Shown here piece after piece: positions 53,797 to 63,730 of a stretch of 64,000 nt of DNA. The first letter of the stretch is position 1. Each line of letters starts with the position of its first letter. The position numbers were made by a program, and so were the translations under genes. The stretch is from Flavobacterium sp. IB48 (GTDB lineage: Bacteria; Bacteroidota; Bacteroidia; Flavobacteriales; Flavobacteriaceae), in assembly GCF_016405855.1 (NCBI RefSeq), contig NZ_JAEFCA010000001.1, positions 99,209 through 163,208 on the forward strand, in the 5' to 3' direction. The notes beneath the pieces were generated by a model. It ran no database searches. It saw only the letters and a list, made by a program, of their open reading frames with translations, and was not told where the DNA came from.

Positions 53797-53804
53797 TATA
53801 TTTG
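53797..53804 (+). promoter_or_regulatory. -7 element upstream of sppA
   Basis: TATATTTG, 89 bases before the ATG, in the divergent space. It has no TTG partner, so it is tentative. Confidence 0.35.
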
Positions 53805-53893
53805 TGAAACGACGTCTCAAATCCAATCAGAAATTTAGATGTCTCTTTTGTAACGTTTTGACGTTTTTTGCTACTTATTAAAAAAATATACAT

Positions 53894-55651
53894 ATGAAGT
53901 TTTTAGGAAATGTAATTGCCACAGTTATCGGTATTTTTATTTTTATCATGCTCTTCTTTTTTGGAGCAATCTTTATCGGAGTTGTTTTTGGCGGAGACGA
54001 CAGTGTTTCTGTTAAATCGGATTCGGTTATTGAATTCAATTTAAAAGAAATTAAAAACGATTACGCAGGAAAATACAAAGATCCTTGGGTAAGTGTCTTT
54101 TCAGACAAAAAAGGCATAGGTTTGACCGATGTAATCAATGCTATTGAAGCAGCAAAAACAGACGACAACATTAAAGGAATTTCGATTTTAAATGATGAAT
54201 CTTCACTTGGTCTTGCGCAATATAAAGATTTAAGAAACGCTTTAGAAAGCTTCAAAAAATCAGGTAAATTTGTTTGGGCTTACGCCAATACTTATTCGCA
54301 GAAAGAATATTATTTAACTTCTGTTGCCAATACTATTTATATAAATCCTGCCGGAGATTTAGACTTTAAAGGACTTTCTTCTGAAGTTATGTTTTTCAAA
54401 GATTTCCAAGATAAATCTGGAATCCATATGGAAGTGATTCGTCACGGAAAATACAAAAGTGCTGTTGAGCCTTTCTTAGACAATAAAATGAGCGATGCCA
54501 ACAGAGAACAGATAACGGCACTTTTAAACTCAATTTGGACAACCGTTTCTGCTGATATTTCAAAAAGCAGAAATATTCCGTTACCTAAACTAAACGAAAT
54601 TGCAAGCGGACTTTTGGCTAGAACTCCAGAAATGGCAAAAGAACAGCATTTAGTAGATATTGTTGCTTACGAAGATGTTTATCACGATGCCATTAGAAAA
54701 GCGCTGAAAGTAGATAAAGATGAAGATTACAATAAAATTTCAATCTCAGATTATACTCAAAATCACTTAGCAACAGCTTTAGATAATGCTTCAAGCGATC
54801 AAATTGCGATTATTTACGCTCAAGGCGAAATCGGAAGCGGGGAAGGAGATGTAAACACAATTGGAGAAGGCTCTATGAGACGTTCTTTGCAAGAAGCCAG
54901 AAAAAATGATGACGTTAAAGCTATCGTTCTTAGAATTGACAGCCCAGGCGGAAGTGCTCTTACTTCTGATTTAATTTGGAGAGAAATTGAAATTACAAAA
55001 AAAGTAAAACCAGTTGTGGTTTCTATGGGTAACTATGCTGCCTCTGGCGGTTATTATATTGCTTGCAACGCCAATAAAATATTTGCCGAAAACAATACCA
55101 TTACAGGATCTATTGGAGTTTTTGGAATGTTGCCAAATTTCAGTCCGTTGGCTAACAAATTAGGAATCAATTCTGAGCAGGTTAAAACTCATGAAAACGC
55201 TGCAAACTACAGTCCGTTCTTGCCTGTTGACGAGAAATTTAAAGCTTTTACTTTAGAAGGAGTCGAAAAAATCTACAACACATTTGTTACTCATGTTGCA
55301 GAAGGCCGTAAAATGACTTTTTCACAAGTTGATTCAATTGCTCAAGGTAGAGTTTGGTCTGGAACCGAAGCTTTAAAAATTGGTTTAGTTGATAAAATTG
55401 GCGGATTAAATGACGCTATTGCTGAAGCAGCTAAAATTGCTAAACTAAAAAAATATAGCACTCAAAATTATCCTGAATATGAAAAAACACTTAACGATTT
55501 GCTAGGAAATCTACCTTTTGCAAAATCTAAAGAAGCTTTTATAAAAGAAGAAATTGGAGAAGAAAATTACCTACTTCTAGAGCAGGTTAAGAAATTTCAA
55601 AAACAAAAAGGAGTGCAAGCGATATTGCCTTACGGAATCAATATTTATTAA
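53894..55651 (+). CDS. sppA: signal peptide peptidase SppA, 67-kDa type
   Basis: A 585-residue inner-membrane serine protease with an N-terminal anchor (about 5-30) and tandem S49 domains. The general-base Lys is in the first half (RHGKYKSAVEPF). The catalytic Ser is in the second half (MGNYAASGGYYIACNANKIFA), after DSPGGSALTSDLIW. ITGSIGVFGMLPNF completes the family pattern. It digests cleaved signal peptides in the membrane. The size and arrangement match E. coli SppA. The hydrolase gene follows after 10 bases. Confidence 0.95.
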   Translation: MKFLGNVIATVIGIFIFIMLFFFGAIFIGVVFGGDDSVSVKSDSVIEFNLKEIKNDYAGKYKDPWVSVFSDKKGIGLTDVINAIEAAKTDDNIKGISILNDESSLGLAQYKDLRNALESFKKSGKFVWAYANTYSQKEYYLTSVANTIYINPAGDLDFKGLSSEVMFFKDFQDKSGIHMEVIRHGKYKSAVEPFLDNKMSDANREQITALLNSIWTTVSADISKSRNIPLPKLNEIASGLLARTPEMAKEQHLVDIVAYEDVYHDAIRKALKVDKDEDYNKISISDYTQNHLATALDNASSDQIAIIYAQGEIGSGEGDVNTIGEGSMRRSLQEARKNDDVKAIVLRIDSPGGSALTSDLIWREIEITKKVKPVVVSMGNYAASGGYYIACNANKIFAENNTITGSIGVFGMLPNFSPLANKLGINSEQVKTHENAANYSPFLPVDEKFKAFTLEGVEKIYNTFVTHVAEGRKMTFSQVDSIAQGRVWSGTEALKIGLVDKIGGLNDAIAEAAKIAKLKKYSTQNYPEYEKTLNDLLGNLPFAKSKEAFIKEEIGEENYLLLEQVKKFQKQKGVQAILPYGINIY

Positions 55652-55661
55652 TTGAATTAAG

Positions 55662-56609
55662 ATGAATAAAATAATTCTTTTTTTGACGATTTTGTTTTGG
55701 AGTTTCATAAACGCTCAAGACAAAAAAGAAACCACGTTTAAGGAAACACCAGCAATATTAAAGATTAACAACGATCAGATTTTTGGTACGCTGACAACTC
55801 CAGATTTGACCAAAAAATTTCCGGTTGCTTTAATTATTGCCGGTTCTGGTCCAACGGATAGAAACGGGAACAATCCGATGATGAAAAACAACTCGTTAAA
55901 AATGCTGGCAGAAGCTTTGGCTAAAAACGGAATTGCATCATTGCGATATGATAAAAGAGCTATTGGAGAAAGCAAAGCAGCTGGCGGATCTGAAAGCAGT
56001 CTGGTTTTTGAAAATTATATTCAAGATGCCAAAAGCTGGATTAATTATTTAAAACAGGACAAACGTTTTTCTAAAGTAATTATAATCGGTCACAGTGAAG
56101 GCTCTTTGATTGGAATGGTGGCCAGTACAAAAGCAGATAAGTTTGTTTCTATTGCAGGCGCAGGCGAACCTGCAGATCAAATCTTAAAAACTCAAATTGG
56201 CGCCAAGTCAATGAAACCACTTAATGACTTGACCTTCCCTATTATTGATAGTTTAAAAAACGGATTTGAAGTTAAAAAAGTAGATCCTATGCTTAATTCT
56301 CTTTTCAGACCAAGCATTCAGCCTTATTTGATTTCTTGGTTTAAATACAATCCGCAGACCGAAATACAAAAGCTTACTATTCCAGTTTTAATCCTGCAAG
56401 GAAATAATGACATGCAGATTGCTGTAAAAGATGCAGAAAATTTAAAACAAGCTAATAAAAATGCAGATCTACAGATAATTGACAAGATGAATCATATTAT
56501 GAAAATCATTGATGGCAATCAGGAAGATAATTTAGCCAGTTACAATAATGAAACACTTCCTATTTCTGAAATACTAGTTGAAAAAATAGTTTCATTTATT
56601 CAGAAATAA
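55662..56609 (+). CDS. alpha/beta hydrolase, exported
   Basis: A 315-residue serine hydrolase. MNKIILFLTILFWSFINAQ is a signal peptide. The oxyanion region is LIIAGSGPTDRNGNNP. The nucleophile is the Ser in IIGHSEGSLIG. The acid is in QGNNDMQI and the base is the His in MNHIMKIID. The Asn-rich GPTDRNGNN is typical of the family near acyl-peptide hydrolase-like enzymes. It is in one operon with sppA, so a periplasmic role in protein or peptide turnover is possible. The substrate is unknown. Confidence 0.9.
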   Translation: MNKIILFLTILFWSFINAQDKKETTFKETPAILKINNDQIFGTLTTPDLTKKFPVALIIAGSGPTDRNGNNPMMKNNSLKMLAEALAKNGIASLRYDKRAIGESKAAGGSESSLVFENYIQDAKSWINYLKQDKRFSKVIIIGHSEGSLIGMVASTKADKFVSIAGAGEPADQILKTQIGAKSMKPLNDLTFPIIDSLKNGFEVKKVDPMLNSLFRPSIQPYLISWFKYNPQTEIQKLTIPVLILQGNNDMQIAVKDAENLKQANKNADLQIIDKMNHIMKIIDGNQEDNLASYNNETLPISEILVEKIVSFIQK

Positions 56610-56624
56610 TAAAATAAACACCCT

Positions 56625-56664
56625 AAAAAATCCGTTTTGAAAATAGTTCTTAACGGATTTTTTT
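56625..56664 (+). terminator. terminator of the sppA operon
   Basis: AAAAAATCCGTT and AACGGATTTTTT pair across a loop of about 15 bases, then T. Confidence 0.85.
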
Positions 56665-56733
56665 ATGTGAAAATTTTAATAAAATTCTTACGCAATTAAG
56701 AAAACTTTATCTTCAAACTCTAGTAAAAAAAAC

Positions 56734-56741
56734 TATTTTTG
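56734..56741 (+). promoter_or_regulatory. -7 element of the AsmA-like gene
   Basis: TATTTTTG, 42 bases before the ATG. Confidence 0.45.
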
Positions 56742-56783
56742 CAAGAGTCGATTTTAACACGTTAAACCCTCAAATCTATTTAT

Positions 56784-59387
56784 ATGCTAAAAAAAGTTTT
56801 AAAAATAAGTGCCATAGTCATTGTGGTATTTGTTGCTGCATTATTTGCCATTCCGTTTTTATTTAAAGATCAAATCAAGGCTAAAATCGTTGAAGCCATC
56901 AATGAAAGTGTTGATGCTAAAGTAAGTTTTACAGATGCAGATTTAAGTTTATTCAAGAATTTCCCTAACGCAACAGTTGGAATCGAGAAATTAGTTATTA
57001 TCAACAAAGCTCCTTTTGAAGGCGACACGCTGGTTTCTTTAGGACAACTAAATTTAAAAATGAGCGTGAAAGAACTTTTTAAAGGAAAAGATGAACCTTT
57101 AAGTATTCAGGGAATTAGTTCAACAAACGGATTAATAAACATTATATTCAATAAAGATGGCGTAGGAAACTTCGATATTGCCTTAAAAGACAAAAAAGAA
57201 GAAACGAAAGACGAAGCAAGCAAACCACTTGCATTAAAAATTCAGAATTATAAAATCGAGAATTTTACTTTTAGATATATCGATCAAGGTTCTAAAATTA
57301 GAATGGTTATTGACAGTTTAAACCACGAAGGAACTGGAGATTTTACCAATTCAAAATTAGATTTAACAACAAAATCTTCTGCAAAAGTTTCATTGGACAT
57401 GGATAAAATGAATTACATGAAAAATGTAAAACTAACTTTAGATGCTGTTCTTGGAATTGATTTAGAAAAAAGCAAATATACTTTTAAAGAAAACAAGGCT
57501 CTTATCAATCAATTGCCTTTAGAGTTTGACGGATTTATTCAAATGGCTGAAAAAGCGCAGATTTATGATTTGAAATTTAAAACTCCTACTTCATCGTTTA
57601 CCAATTTCTTAGGTTTAATTCCTTCGGCTTATGCATCTAGCTTAGAAGGTGTAAAAACGACTGGAGATTTTACTGTAAATGGTTTTGCAAAAGGTGAATT
57701 GACAGACACTACGGTTCCTAAATTTAATATCGAAATCGCTTCAAACAATTCTTCTTTCCAATATCCTAATCTTCCAAAATCGGTTCAAAATATTGTAATT
57801 GATACCAAAATCATCAACGAAACTGGAATCTTAAATGATACTTATGTCAATCTAGATAAGTTGTCTTTTAGAATTGATCAAGATGTTTTTAACGCTAAAG
57901 CGAATATCAAAAACATAACTGTAAATCCAATTGTTGACGCAGCTTTAAAAGGAACAATCAACTTAGCAAATCTTTCTAAAGCATATCCAATTAAAATGGA
58001 TAAACCTTTAGCAGGTATTTTAAAAGCTGACGTTACAACAAACTTTGATATGGCTTCTGTAGAAAAAAGCGAATATCAAAATATCAAAAATGCTGGTACA
58101 ATGAGTTTGTCAGGATTTAAATATACCGACGAAAACAACAAATCGATGAACATCAGCACGGCTTTGGTTGAATTTAATCCGAGTAAGATCAACTTAAAAC
58201 AATTTGATGCTACAACTGGAAAAAGTGATATCAGCATTAATGGAGTTTTAGAGAATTTCTATGGTTTTATGTTTAAAAAACAAGAGCTTAAAGGAAACTT
58301 TAATATGAGTTCTAAACAATTGGCTGTTGATGACTTTATGACCTCTGGCGAACCTGCAAAAGAAGAAACCAAAACTCCTGCAAAACCAGCTGATGCAATG
58401 AAGATTCCAGCTTTCTTAAATTGTACATTAAATGCAAAAGCTACAACTGTTTTATACGACAACTTAAAACTTCAAGATGTTGCTGGAAGATTGATTATTA
58501 AAGACGAAAAAGCCACTCTTGAAAACTTTAAAACAAATATCTTCGGCGGGTCAATTGGACTTAACGGAGCTGTTTCTACAAAAGAAAAAGTGCCAACTTT
58601 TGATATGAATTTAGGATTCAATCAAGTTGATATTGCACAAACTTTTACTCAATTGGATATGATGAAAAAGATAGCTCCAATTGCAGGAATCATTAACGGT
58701 AAATTAAATTCGACTATTAAATTAAATGGTAATTTGGACGCCAAAGAATTGACTCCAGATTTAAAATCAATATCAGGAGATTTATTAGGCCAATTATTAT
58801 CAACTACTGTAAATGCTAAAAACTCTACAGTTTTAAATTCGCTTACTTCAAATGTTAAGTTCTTAGATTTAAACAAATTGAATCTAAACGATTTGAAAAT
58901 GGCATTGTCTTTTGAGAATGGAAAAGTAAATGTAAAACCATTTGATATTAAATATCAAGACATTAAAGCTACAATTGGCGGAACTCACGGTTTTGACCAA
59001 ACAATGAATTATACGATTAAATTTGACGTTCCTGCTAAATATTTAGGAACCGAAGCCAACAATTTAATTGCGAAATTATCTCCTGCAGATGCTGCAAAAC
59101 TAGATAATATACCAATCAATGCTTCTTTGACTGGCAATTTTTCAAATCCGAAAATCAGTACCGATATGAAAACTGCCGTAAGCAATTTGACTACACAATT
59201 GGTTAATCAGCAAAAAGAAAAACTTACTCAAAAAGGAACATCCGCGCTTACAGATTTAATCAACAAAAACACAAAAGCAAAAGATACAACTCAAGCTGCT
59301 AAAACTGAAAAAGAGCAAAAAACTCAAGAAGTGACTAAAAAAGCAAGTGATTTGTTGAATGGATTGTTTAAGAAGAAGAATCCTTAG
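56784..59387 (+). CDS. AsmA-family envelope protein
   Basis: An 867-residue protein with an N-terminal membrane helix (LKISAIVIVVFVAALFAIPFLF) and a long beta-rich periplasmic body. The start domain has the AsmA pattern ADLSLFKNFPNATVGIEKLVI. The C-terminal AsmA_2-like region includes SIGLNGAVSTKEKVPTFDMNL, and the tail is Lys/Thr-rich. Large AsmA-like proteins bridge the periplasm and are linked to phospholipid transport to the outer membrane in E. coli (TamB, YhdP). A similar role is inferred here. Confidence 0.88.
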   Translation: MLKKVLKISAIVIVVFVAALFAIPFLFKDQIKAKIVEAINESVDAKVSFTDADLSLFKNFPNATVGIEKLVIINKAPFEGDTLVSLGQLNLKMSVKELFKGKDEPLSIQGISSTNGLINIIFNKDGVGNFDIALKDKKEETKDEASKPLALKIQNYKIENFTFRYIDQGSKIRMVIDSLNHEGTGDFTNSKLDLTTKSSAKVSLDMDKMNYMKNVKLTLDAVLGIDLEKSKYTFKENKALINQLPLEFDGFIQMAEKAQIYDLKFKTPTSSFTNFLGLIPSAYASSLEGVKTTGDFTVNGFAKGELTDTTVPKFNIEIASNNSSFQYPNLPKSVQNIVIDTKIINETGILNDTYVNLDKLSFRIDQDVFNAKANIKNITVNPIVDAALKGTINLANLSKAYPIKMDKPLAGILKADVTTNFDMASVEKSEYQNIKNAGTMSLSGFKYTDENNKSMNISTALVEFNPSKINLKQFDATTGKSDISINGVLENFYGFMFKKQELKGNFNMSSKQLAVDDFMTSGEPAKEETKTPAKPADAMKIPAFLNCTLNAKATTVLYDNLKLQDVAGRLIIKDEKATLENFKTNIFGGSIGLNGAVSTKEKVPTFDMNLGFNQVDIAQTFTQLDMMKKIAPIAGIINGKLNSTIKLNGNLDAKELTPDLKSISGDLLGQLLSTTVNAKNSTVLNSLTSNVKFLDLNKLNLNDLKMALSFENGKVNVKPFDIKYQDIKATIGGTHGFDQTMNYTIKFDVPAKYLGTEANNLIAKLSPADAAKLDNIPINASLTGNFSNPKISTDMKTAVSNLTTQLVNQQKEKLTQKGTSALTDLINKNTKAKDTTQAAKTEKEQKTQEVTKKASDLLNGLFKKKNP

Positions 59388-59390
59388 AAA

Positions 59391-59522
59391 GATGCTAAGA
59401 TACTAAGATGCTAAGTTTCTGAGTTTCTCTAAGAAAAAAAACTCAGAAACTCAGAAACTTAGAAACTGAGAAACTGAGAAACTGAGAAACTGAGAAACTG
59501 AGAAACTGAGAAACTGAGAAAC
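59391..59522. repeat. tandem array of an 8-bp unit (AGAAACTG) with flanking related words
   Basis: Seven perfect copies plus six bases (59461-59522) are preceded by words of the same kind: GATGCTAAGATACTAAG, TTTCTGAGTTTCTC and ACTCAGAAACTCAGAAACTT. Part of the flank is the inverted complement of the array. Confidence 0.97.
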
Positions 59523-59529
59523 AAAAAAA

Positions 59530-59558
59530 ATCCTGTTCTTTCGAACAGGATTTTTTTT
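59530..59558. terminator. bidirectional terminator
   Basis: TCCTGTTC, loop TTT, CGAACAGGA, with A8 and T8 outside, between the convergent AsmA-like and glycosyltransferase genes. Confidence 0.88.
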
Positions 59559-59562
59559 GTTT

Positions 59563-60645
59563 CTATATTGCTCTCGAATAAATATTTAAGGTACCGCTAC
59601 TCAAAATTGAATTTATCGTTTTTATATATTCTTTTTTCGTGTACAGATTAACATCTATTCCAACACTACAATTATCATAAGGTTCATATTTTTTCAAATT
59701 AGATACCGAAAATAGCCCAATTGTTGGTGTATGCACTGCGCTTGATAAATGCATAATTCCGCTATCGGCCCCAATAAACAAATCGGCATTTGCAATAACA
59801 GATCCTATTTCTCGGATATCTTTACTATAAAATGTCGGAGCTTTAAATCCGATTTGAGATACATTTTCTACAGGTAAAACCTCAATAATATTGTAGTTTT
59901 TATATTCTGCGGTAAGTTGAGAATAGAACTTTTCCCACCACTCTTCTGAAAGGCATTTTGCACCTGTTGCGTAGGTAAAAATGCAGATTGTTCTTTTGTC
60001 GTTATTTGTTAGTTCTCCTAATATTTTTCTTCCTTCTGAAATTTCAGAAGCTGTTAATTTAAGATCTAAAGGAGCAATTATTTTATTACTACTTGTTGGC
60101 AATCTCAATTTTGCCAAATAATTTCGAAAATTATAAACAGGATACTTTGCAATATGTTCAAAATCACTTTTTTTCTCTGCGATTTCATCATTTGAATCTC
60201 CGAAAAACTTGTATTTGGCATTTGAGAACTGAACCGCTAATCGGCCTGAAGAAGAGTTTTGATCTACATTAATCGCTAGATCATAGGGAGTTTTTTTTAA
60301 CGAAATCCAAACCTTTGAATAGGCAATCAAGCTTTTAAATGGTTTTTTAGGCAAATGGATTATTTTGTCGACAGTATCGTATTTTTCAAAAATAATAGGA
60401 GCTAATGTTCCTTTTACAAATAAATCAATTTTACAATTTGGAAACATTTCGGACACTTCCTGAACAAGCGGTGTAATTAATAAAAGGTTTCCTAACCTTC
60501 CATTTGGCCTACAAATAAGAACTCTTTTAATTTCGCTTTTATCAACCAAAATAAAATCGTTCTGCATATTTGTTTTTCCAACATTCTTAGTCAGGTTGCG
60601 CATTATGCTACGCCTATGTACATTTATTTTGCTTAAAACACTCAT
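59563..60645 (-). CDS. glycosyltransferase family 9 (heptosyltransferase-like)
   Basis: A 360-residue GT-B enzyme of GT9. The acceptor-domain opening is RVLICRPNGRLGNLLLITPLVQEV, with FPNCKIDLFVKG. The C-terminal nucleotide-sugar site is FIGADSGIMHLSSAVHTPTIGLFS. It probably adds a heptose or related sugar to lipopolysaccharide core on the cytoplasmic face. Two other in-frame ATGs (giving MRNLTKN and MQNDFIL) are possible starts; the longest is given. It is monocistronic. Confidence 0.88.
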   Translation of the reverse strand: MSVLSKINVHRRSIMRNLTKNVGKTNMQNDFILVDKSEIKRVLICRPNGRLGNLLLITPLVQEVSEMFPNCKIDLFVKGTLAPIIFEKYDTVDKIIHLPKKPFKSLIAYSKVWISLKKTPYDLAINVDQNSSSGRLAVQFSNAKYKFFGDSNDEIAEKKSDFEHIAKYPVYNFRNYLAKLRLPTSSNKIIAPLDLKLTASEISEGRKILGELTNNDKRTICIFTYATGAKCLSEEWWEKFYSQLTAEYKNYNIIEVLPVENVSQIGFKAPTFYSKDIREIGSVIANADLFIGADSGIMHLSSAVHTPTIGLFSVSNLKKYEPYDNCSVGIDVNLYTKKEYIKTINSILSSGTLNIYSRAI

Positions 60646-60892
60646 TTATGGAATAATTTACGAATTATAAAATCTTAATTAAATTTTAGAAAAAGTGACA
60701 GACTCAAATCTAGTCTCTTTTATTTTCTAAAAATAAATTCTTCCAATAAGCATTTGTTACAAAATTGTAACCAAATGTATCAATATTTACATTTTTTGCT
60801 TTTGGAAGCGATATAAAATTACGATAAATTATTCTGTAATCAACAAATAACTAGATAGTTACACTAAAAACATCGACGACCTCCCAATAAAT

Positions 60893-61687
60893 CTAGACGT
60901 TTATTGTAACCACATAACCTTCTGATCCTCGAATATTAAAGACAGTTCCGTTTTCAAATAATAAATATTGACCTTTAATTCCAGTTAATTTTCCGCTGAA
61001 AGAAGGTGTCTTATCTAAATTCAAACTGTTCACCTTTGCTGGATAACTCAAAACAGGATATTGAAGCTCGTAAACATCATTTTTTTGTGCATAAAAATAA
61101 TCTTTAACTTCTGCTGGAATCAGACTTTCAATCTTCGCTTTTTCTGCAATTAAATCAAAACTTTGAACAGAGTTCTGCAACATTTTTCTCCAGTTGGTTT
61201 TGTCTGTATAATGATCTTTTAGAGCGACCTCTGTAATTCCTGCTAGATATCGATTTGGAACCTCAACAATTGCAATAGCTTGAGAAGCACCTTGATCGAT
61301 CCAACGAGTTGGAACTTGCGATTTGCGAGTTACACCAACTTTTATTTCGCATGCCGAAGCCAAATATACAATATGCGGTTGCAATTGCGCTTTTGATTCA
61401 TATTCTAAATCTCTATCTGCAATTCCTAAATGCGCCGTGCTTAATTCTGGTCTCATAATCCAATCTCCAACAGCAGGACTTGAATAAAAACACTCGTAAC
61501 AAAAACCTTGTCGGTATATTTTTTTCTTTTTACCACAATTTAAGCATTGACTGCCTACAAAATTGATTTCAATTTCTTTATCTAATAATTGATTAACATT
61601 TAAGAAACTATCTTCAAAGACCAAATAATATTGGATTGGGCTTCCAAGTTCAGTTTGCATTTTTGTCAGTACGCCTTGATATTGCAT
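60893..61687 (-). CDS. DUF2797 protein
   Basis: A 264-residue protein with a zinc-ribbon-like Cys set (SQCLNCGKKKKIYRQGFCYECFY) in the first third. The conserved TAHLGIADRDLEYESKAQLQPHIVYLA and the GVTRKSQVPTRWIDQGAS stretch follow. Together these identify DUF2797. The function is unknown. The 247-bp gap on its downstream side (60646-60892) shows no gene or repeat. Confidence 0.88.
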   Translation of the reverse strand: MQYQGVLTKMQTELGSPIQYYLVFEDSFLNVNQLLDKEIEINFVGSQCLNCGKKKKIYRQGFCYECFYSSPAVGDWIMRPELSTAHLGIADRDLEYESKAQLQPHIVYLASACEIKVGVTRKSQVPTRWIDQGASQAIAIVEVPNRYLAGITEVALKDHYTDKTNWRKMLQNSVQSFDLIAEKAKIESLIPAEVKDYFYAQKNDVYELQYPVLSYPAKVNSLNLDKTPSFSGKLTGIKGQYLLFENGTVFNIRGSEGYVVTINV

Positions 61688-61789
61688 TCGTATTTTTATT
61701 TATAATTGCTGATTCGGATTTATTAAAAGATTTAAAGTTTTTTGTGTTAAAATTCGACTTATTGGGTAGAATCTTTACTTCAAATCGAA

Positions 61790-61818
61790 TTGTTTTTTAC
61801 AAAAAAATATTATTTTTG
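61790..61818 (+). promoter_or_regulatory. promoter of the GH3-like gene
   Basis: TTG (61790-61792), 18 bases, TATTTTTG (61811-61818). This gives a leader of about 105 bases, with no obvious structure. Confidence 0.5.
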
Positions 61819-61929
61819 ATATGAATACAAAGTTACTACTTGTCTCTCGATATTCAAATTTTAAGTTTTTAGTTTTACTATAGATTGTGAGATTTAAAAC
61901 CTAAAATTAGTTAACTAAAAACCAAATTC

Positions 61930-63441
61930 ATGCCTTTATCTATTATCAATTCGTTTGCATCGTGGGTCCTAAAACAAAGGATTCATCAAATAGAGCTTTT
62001 TTTAAAATACCCAAATGAAGTTCAAGAAGAATTATTGCACAACTTATTGACGGCATCTGAAAATACAGTTATTGGAAAACAATATGATTTTTCGAGTATC
62101 AATTCCTATCAGACCTTTGCAGAAAGAGTTCCTATTGCGACTTATGAAGAATTGCAACCATTAATTGAGCGCACACGTTTGGGTGAGCAGAACGTTTTTT
62201 GGGAAACACCAATTAAATGGTTTGCTAAGTCTAGCGGAACAACAAATGCAAAAAGCAAATTTATTCCTGTAAGTAACGAAGCGCTGGAAGATTGCCACTA
62301 TAAAGGAAGTAAAGATCTTTTATGCCTTTATTTGAATAATAATGAAGATTCTGAATTGTTTTTAGGAAAAAGTCTTCGTTTAGGAGGAAGCTCTCAGATT
62401 TACGAAAACAACAATACTTTCTTTGGCGATTTATCGGCAATCTTAATTGAAAATATGCCAATTTGGGCTGAATTTAGCAGTACACCAAGCAGCAAAACTT
62501 CACTTATGAGCGAGTGGGAAACTAAAATCGCTGCCATCATTAACGAAACAAAAAATGAAAACGTAACCAGTTTTGCAGGAGTTCCTTCTTGGATGCTAGT
62601 TTTAATGAATAAAGTTTTAGAAAATACTGGTAAACAAAGTTTATTGGAACTTTGGCCAAATTTGGAAGTTTACTTTCATGGTGGCGTAAGTTTTTCTCCT
62701 TATAAAGAACAATACAAAAAACTGCTGCCAAGCAAAGATTTTAGATACTACGAAATCTATAACGCTTCTGAAGGCTTTTTTGCGATTCAGGATTTAAATA
62801 ATTCAAGTGATTTATTGCTAATGTTGGATTACGGAATTTTCTACGAATTTATTCCAATGGACACTTTTGGAACTCCAAACCAAAAAGTAATTCGTTTAGC
62901 AGATGTAGAACTGAATAAAAACTATGCTATTGTTATCACAACAAATTCTGGCTTGTGGCGTTATCTGATTGGCGACACGGTTCGTTTTACATCACTGAAT
63001 CCGTACAGGATTAGAGTTACAGGAAGAACAAAACATCATATCAATGTTTTTGGTGAAGAGTTAATGGTAGAAAACACCGATCAAGCAATTGCGAAAGCTT
63101 GCCAGGTTACGCAAACTGAAGTTATAGATTATACCGTTGCTCCTATTTTTATGCACGACAAAGAAAAAGGCGCACACGAATGGATGATCGAATTTAAGAA
63201 ACATCCAGCTGATGTTGGTCTTTTCCAAAAGGTTTTAGACGAAACATTGCAAACTTTAAACTCAGATTACGAAGCAAAACGCTACAATAATATGACTTTG
63301 AATCCTTTGGTAATTAATGTTGCTCGCGAAAATCTTTTTTATGACTGGTTGAAAGAAAGAGATAAATTGGGCGGACAACATAAAATTCCGAGGCTATCCA
63401 ATCAGAGAGATTATTTGGAACAGTTAAAGGAAATGTGTTAA
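61930..63441 (+). CDS. GH3-family acyl-adenylate-forming protein
   Basis: A 503-residue member of the GH3 branch of the ANL superfamily. Three ATP motifs are visible: SSGTTNAKSKFIPVS (about 98-112), YNASEGFFAIQD (about 276-287) and the C-terminal GDTVRFTSLNPYRIRVTGRTKHHINVFGEE. Plant GH3 enzymes join amino acids to auxin or jasmonate. Bacterial members are uncharacterised, so the natural acid and amine are unknown. A tiny membrane-protein gene follows by 19 bases and may be co-expressed. Confidence 0.9.
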   Translation: MPLSIINSFASWVLKQRIHQIELFLKYPNEVQEELLHNLLTASENTVIGKQYDFSSINSYQTFAERVPIATYEELQPLIERTRLGEQNVFWETPIKWFAKSSGTTNAKSKFIPVSNEALEDCHYKGSKDLLCLYLNNNEDSELFLGKSLRLGGSSQIYENNNTFFGDLSAILIENMPIWAEFSSTPSSKTSLMSEWETKIAAIINETKNENVTSFAGVPSWMLVLMNKVLENTGKQSLLELWPNLEVYFHGGVSFSPYKEQYKKLLPSKDFRYYEIYNASEGFFAIQDLNNSSDLLLMLDYGIFYEFIPMDTFGTPNQKVIRLADVELNKNYAIVITTNSGLWRYLIGDTVRFTSLNPYRIRVTGRTKHHINVFGEELMVENTDQAIAKACQVTQTEVIDYTVAPIFMHDKEKGAHEWMIEFKKHPADVGLFQKVLDETLQTLNSDYEAKRYNNMTLNPLVINVARENLFYDWLKERDKLGGQHKIPRLSNQRDYLEQLKEMC

Positions 63442-63460
63442 ACAATTTTATTTAATAGAG

Positions 63461-63703
63461 ATGAAAGAAACAAAATTTAGTGACCTGACTACTGAAGAAC
63501 TGATAAAAAATCAGAAGACATTAAAAACTGTCAATGCTATATTTTGTGTTGTCCTTTTTGTCTTATTTGTTCTTAATATATTTATTGTTTTTATGAAAGG
63601 TTTTAGCGCAATGAATATTATTCCTGTTGCTTTGTTGTTTATCCTTTATTTAAATCTGAAAAATTTAAAAGAAATTAAAAGAGAATTAGAATCTCGAAAA
63701 TAA
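63461..63703 (+). CDS. small two-helix membrane protein
   Basis: An 80-residue protein. The polar start (KFSDLTTEELIKNQKTLKT) is followed by two hydrophobic stretches (about 25-47 and 52-65) and a charged tail (LKEIKRELESRK). I do not recognise a named family. Its closeness to the GH3-like gene suggests one transcript. Confidence 0.7.
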   Translation: MKETKFSDLTTEELIKNQKTLKTVNAIFCVVLFVLFVLNIFIVFMKGFSAMNIIPVALLFILYLNLKNLKEIKRELESRK

Positions 63704-63710
63704 ACTCAAA

Positions 63711-63730
63711 AAAGTTTTAGACAAAACTTT
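63711..63730. promoter_or_regulatory. perfect 8-4-8 inverted repeat after the small membrane gene
   Basis: AAAGTTTT AGAC AAAACTTT. It has no T tract on the plus strand, and an A run precedes it, so it looks like a weak terminator at best. Confidence 0.35.
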
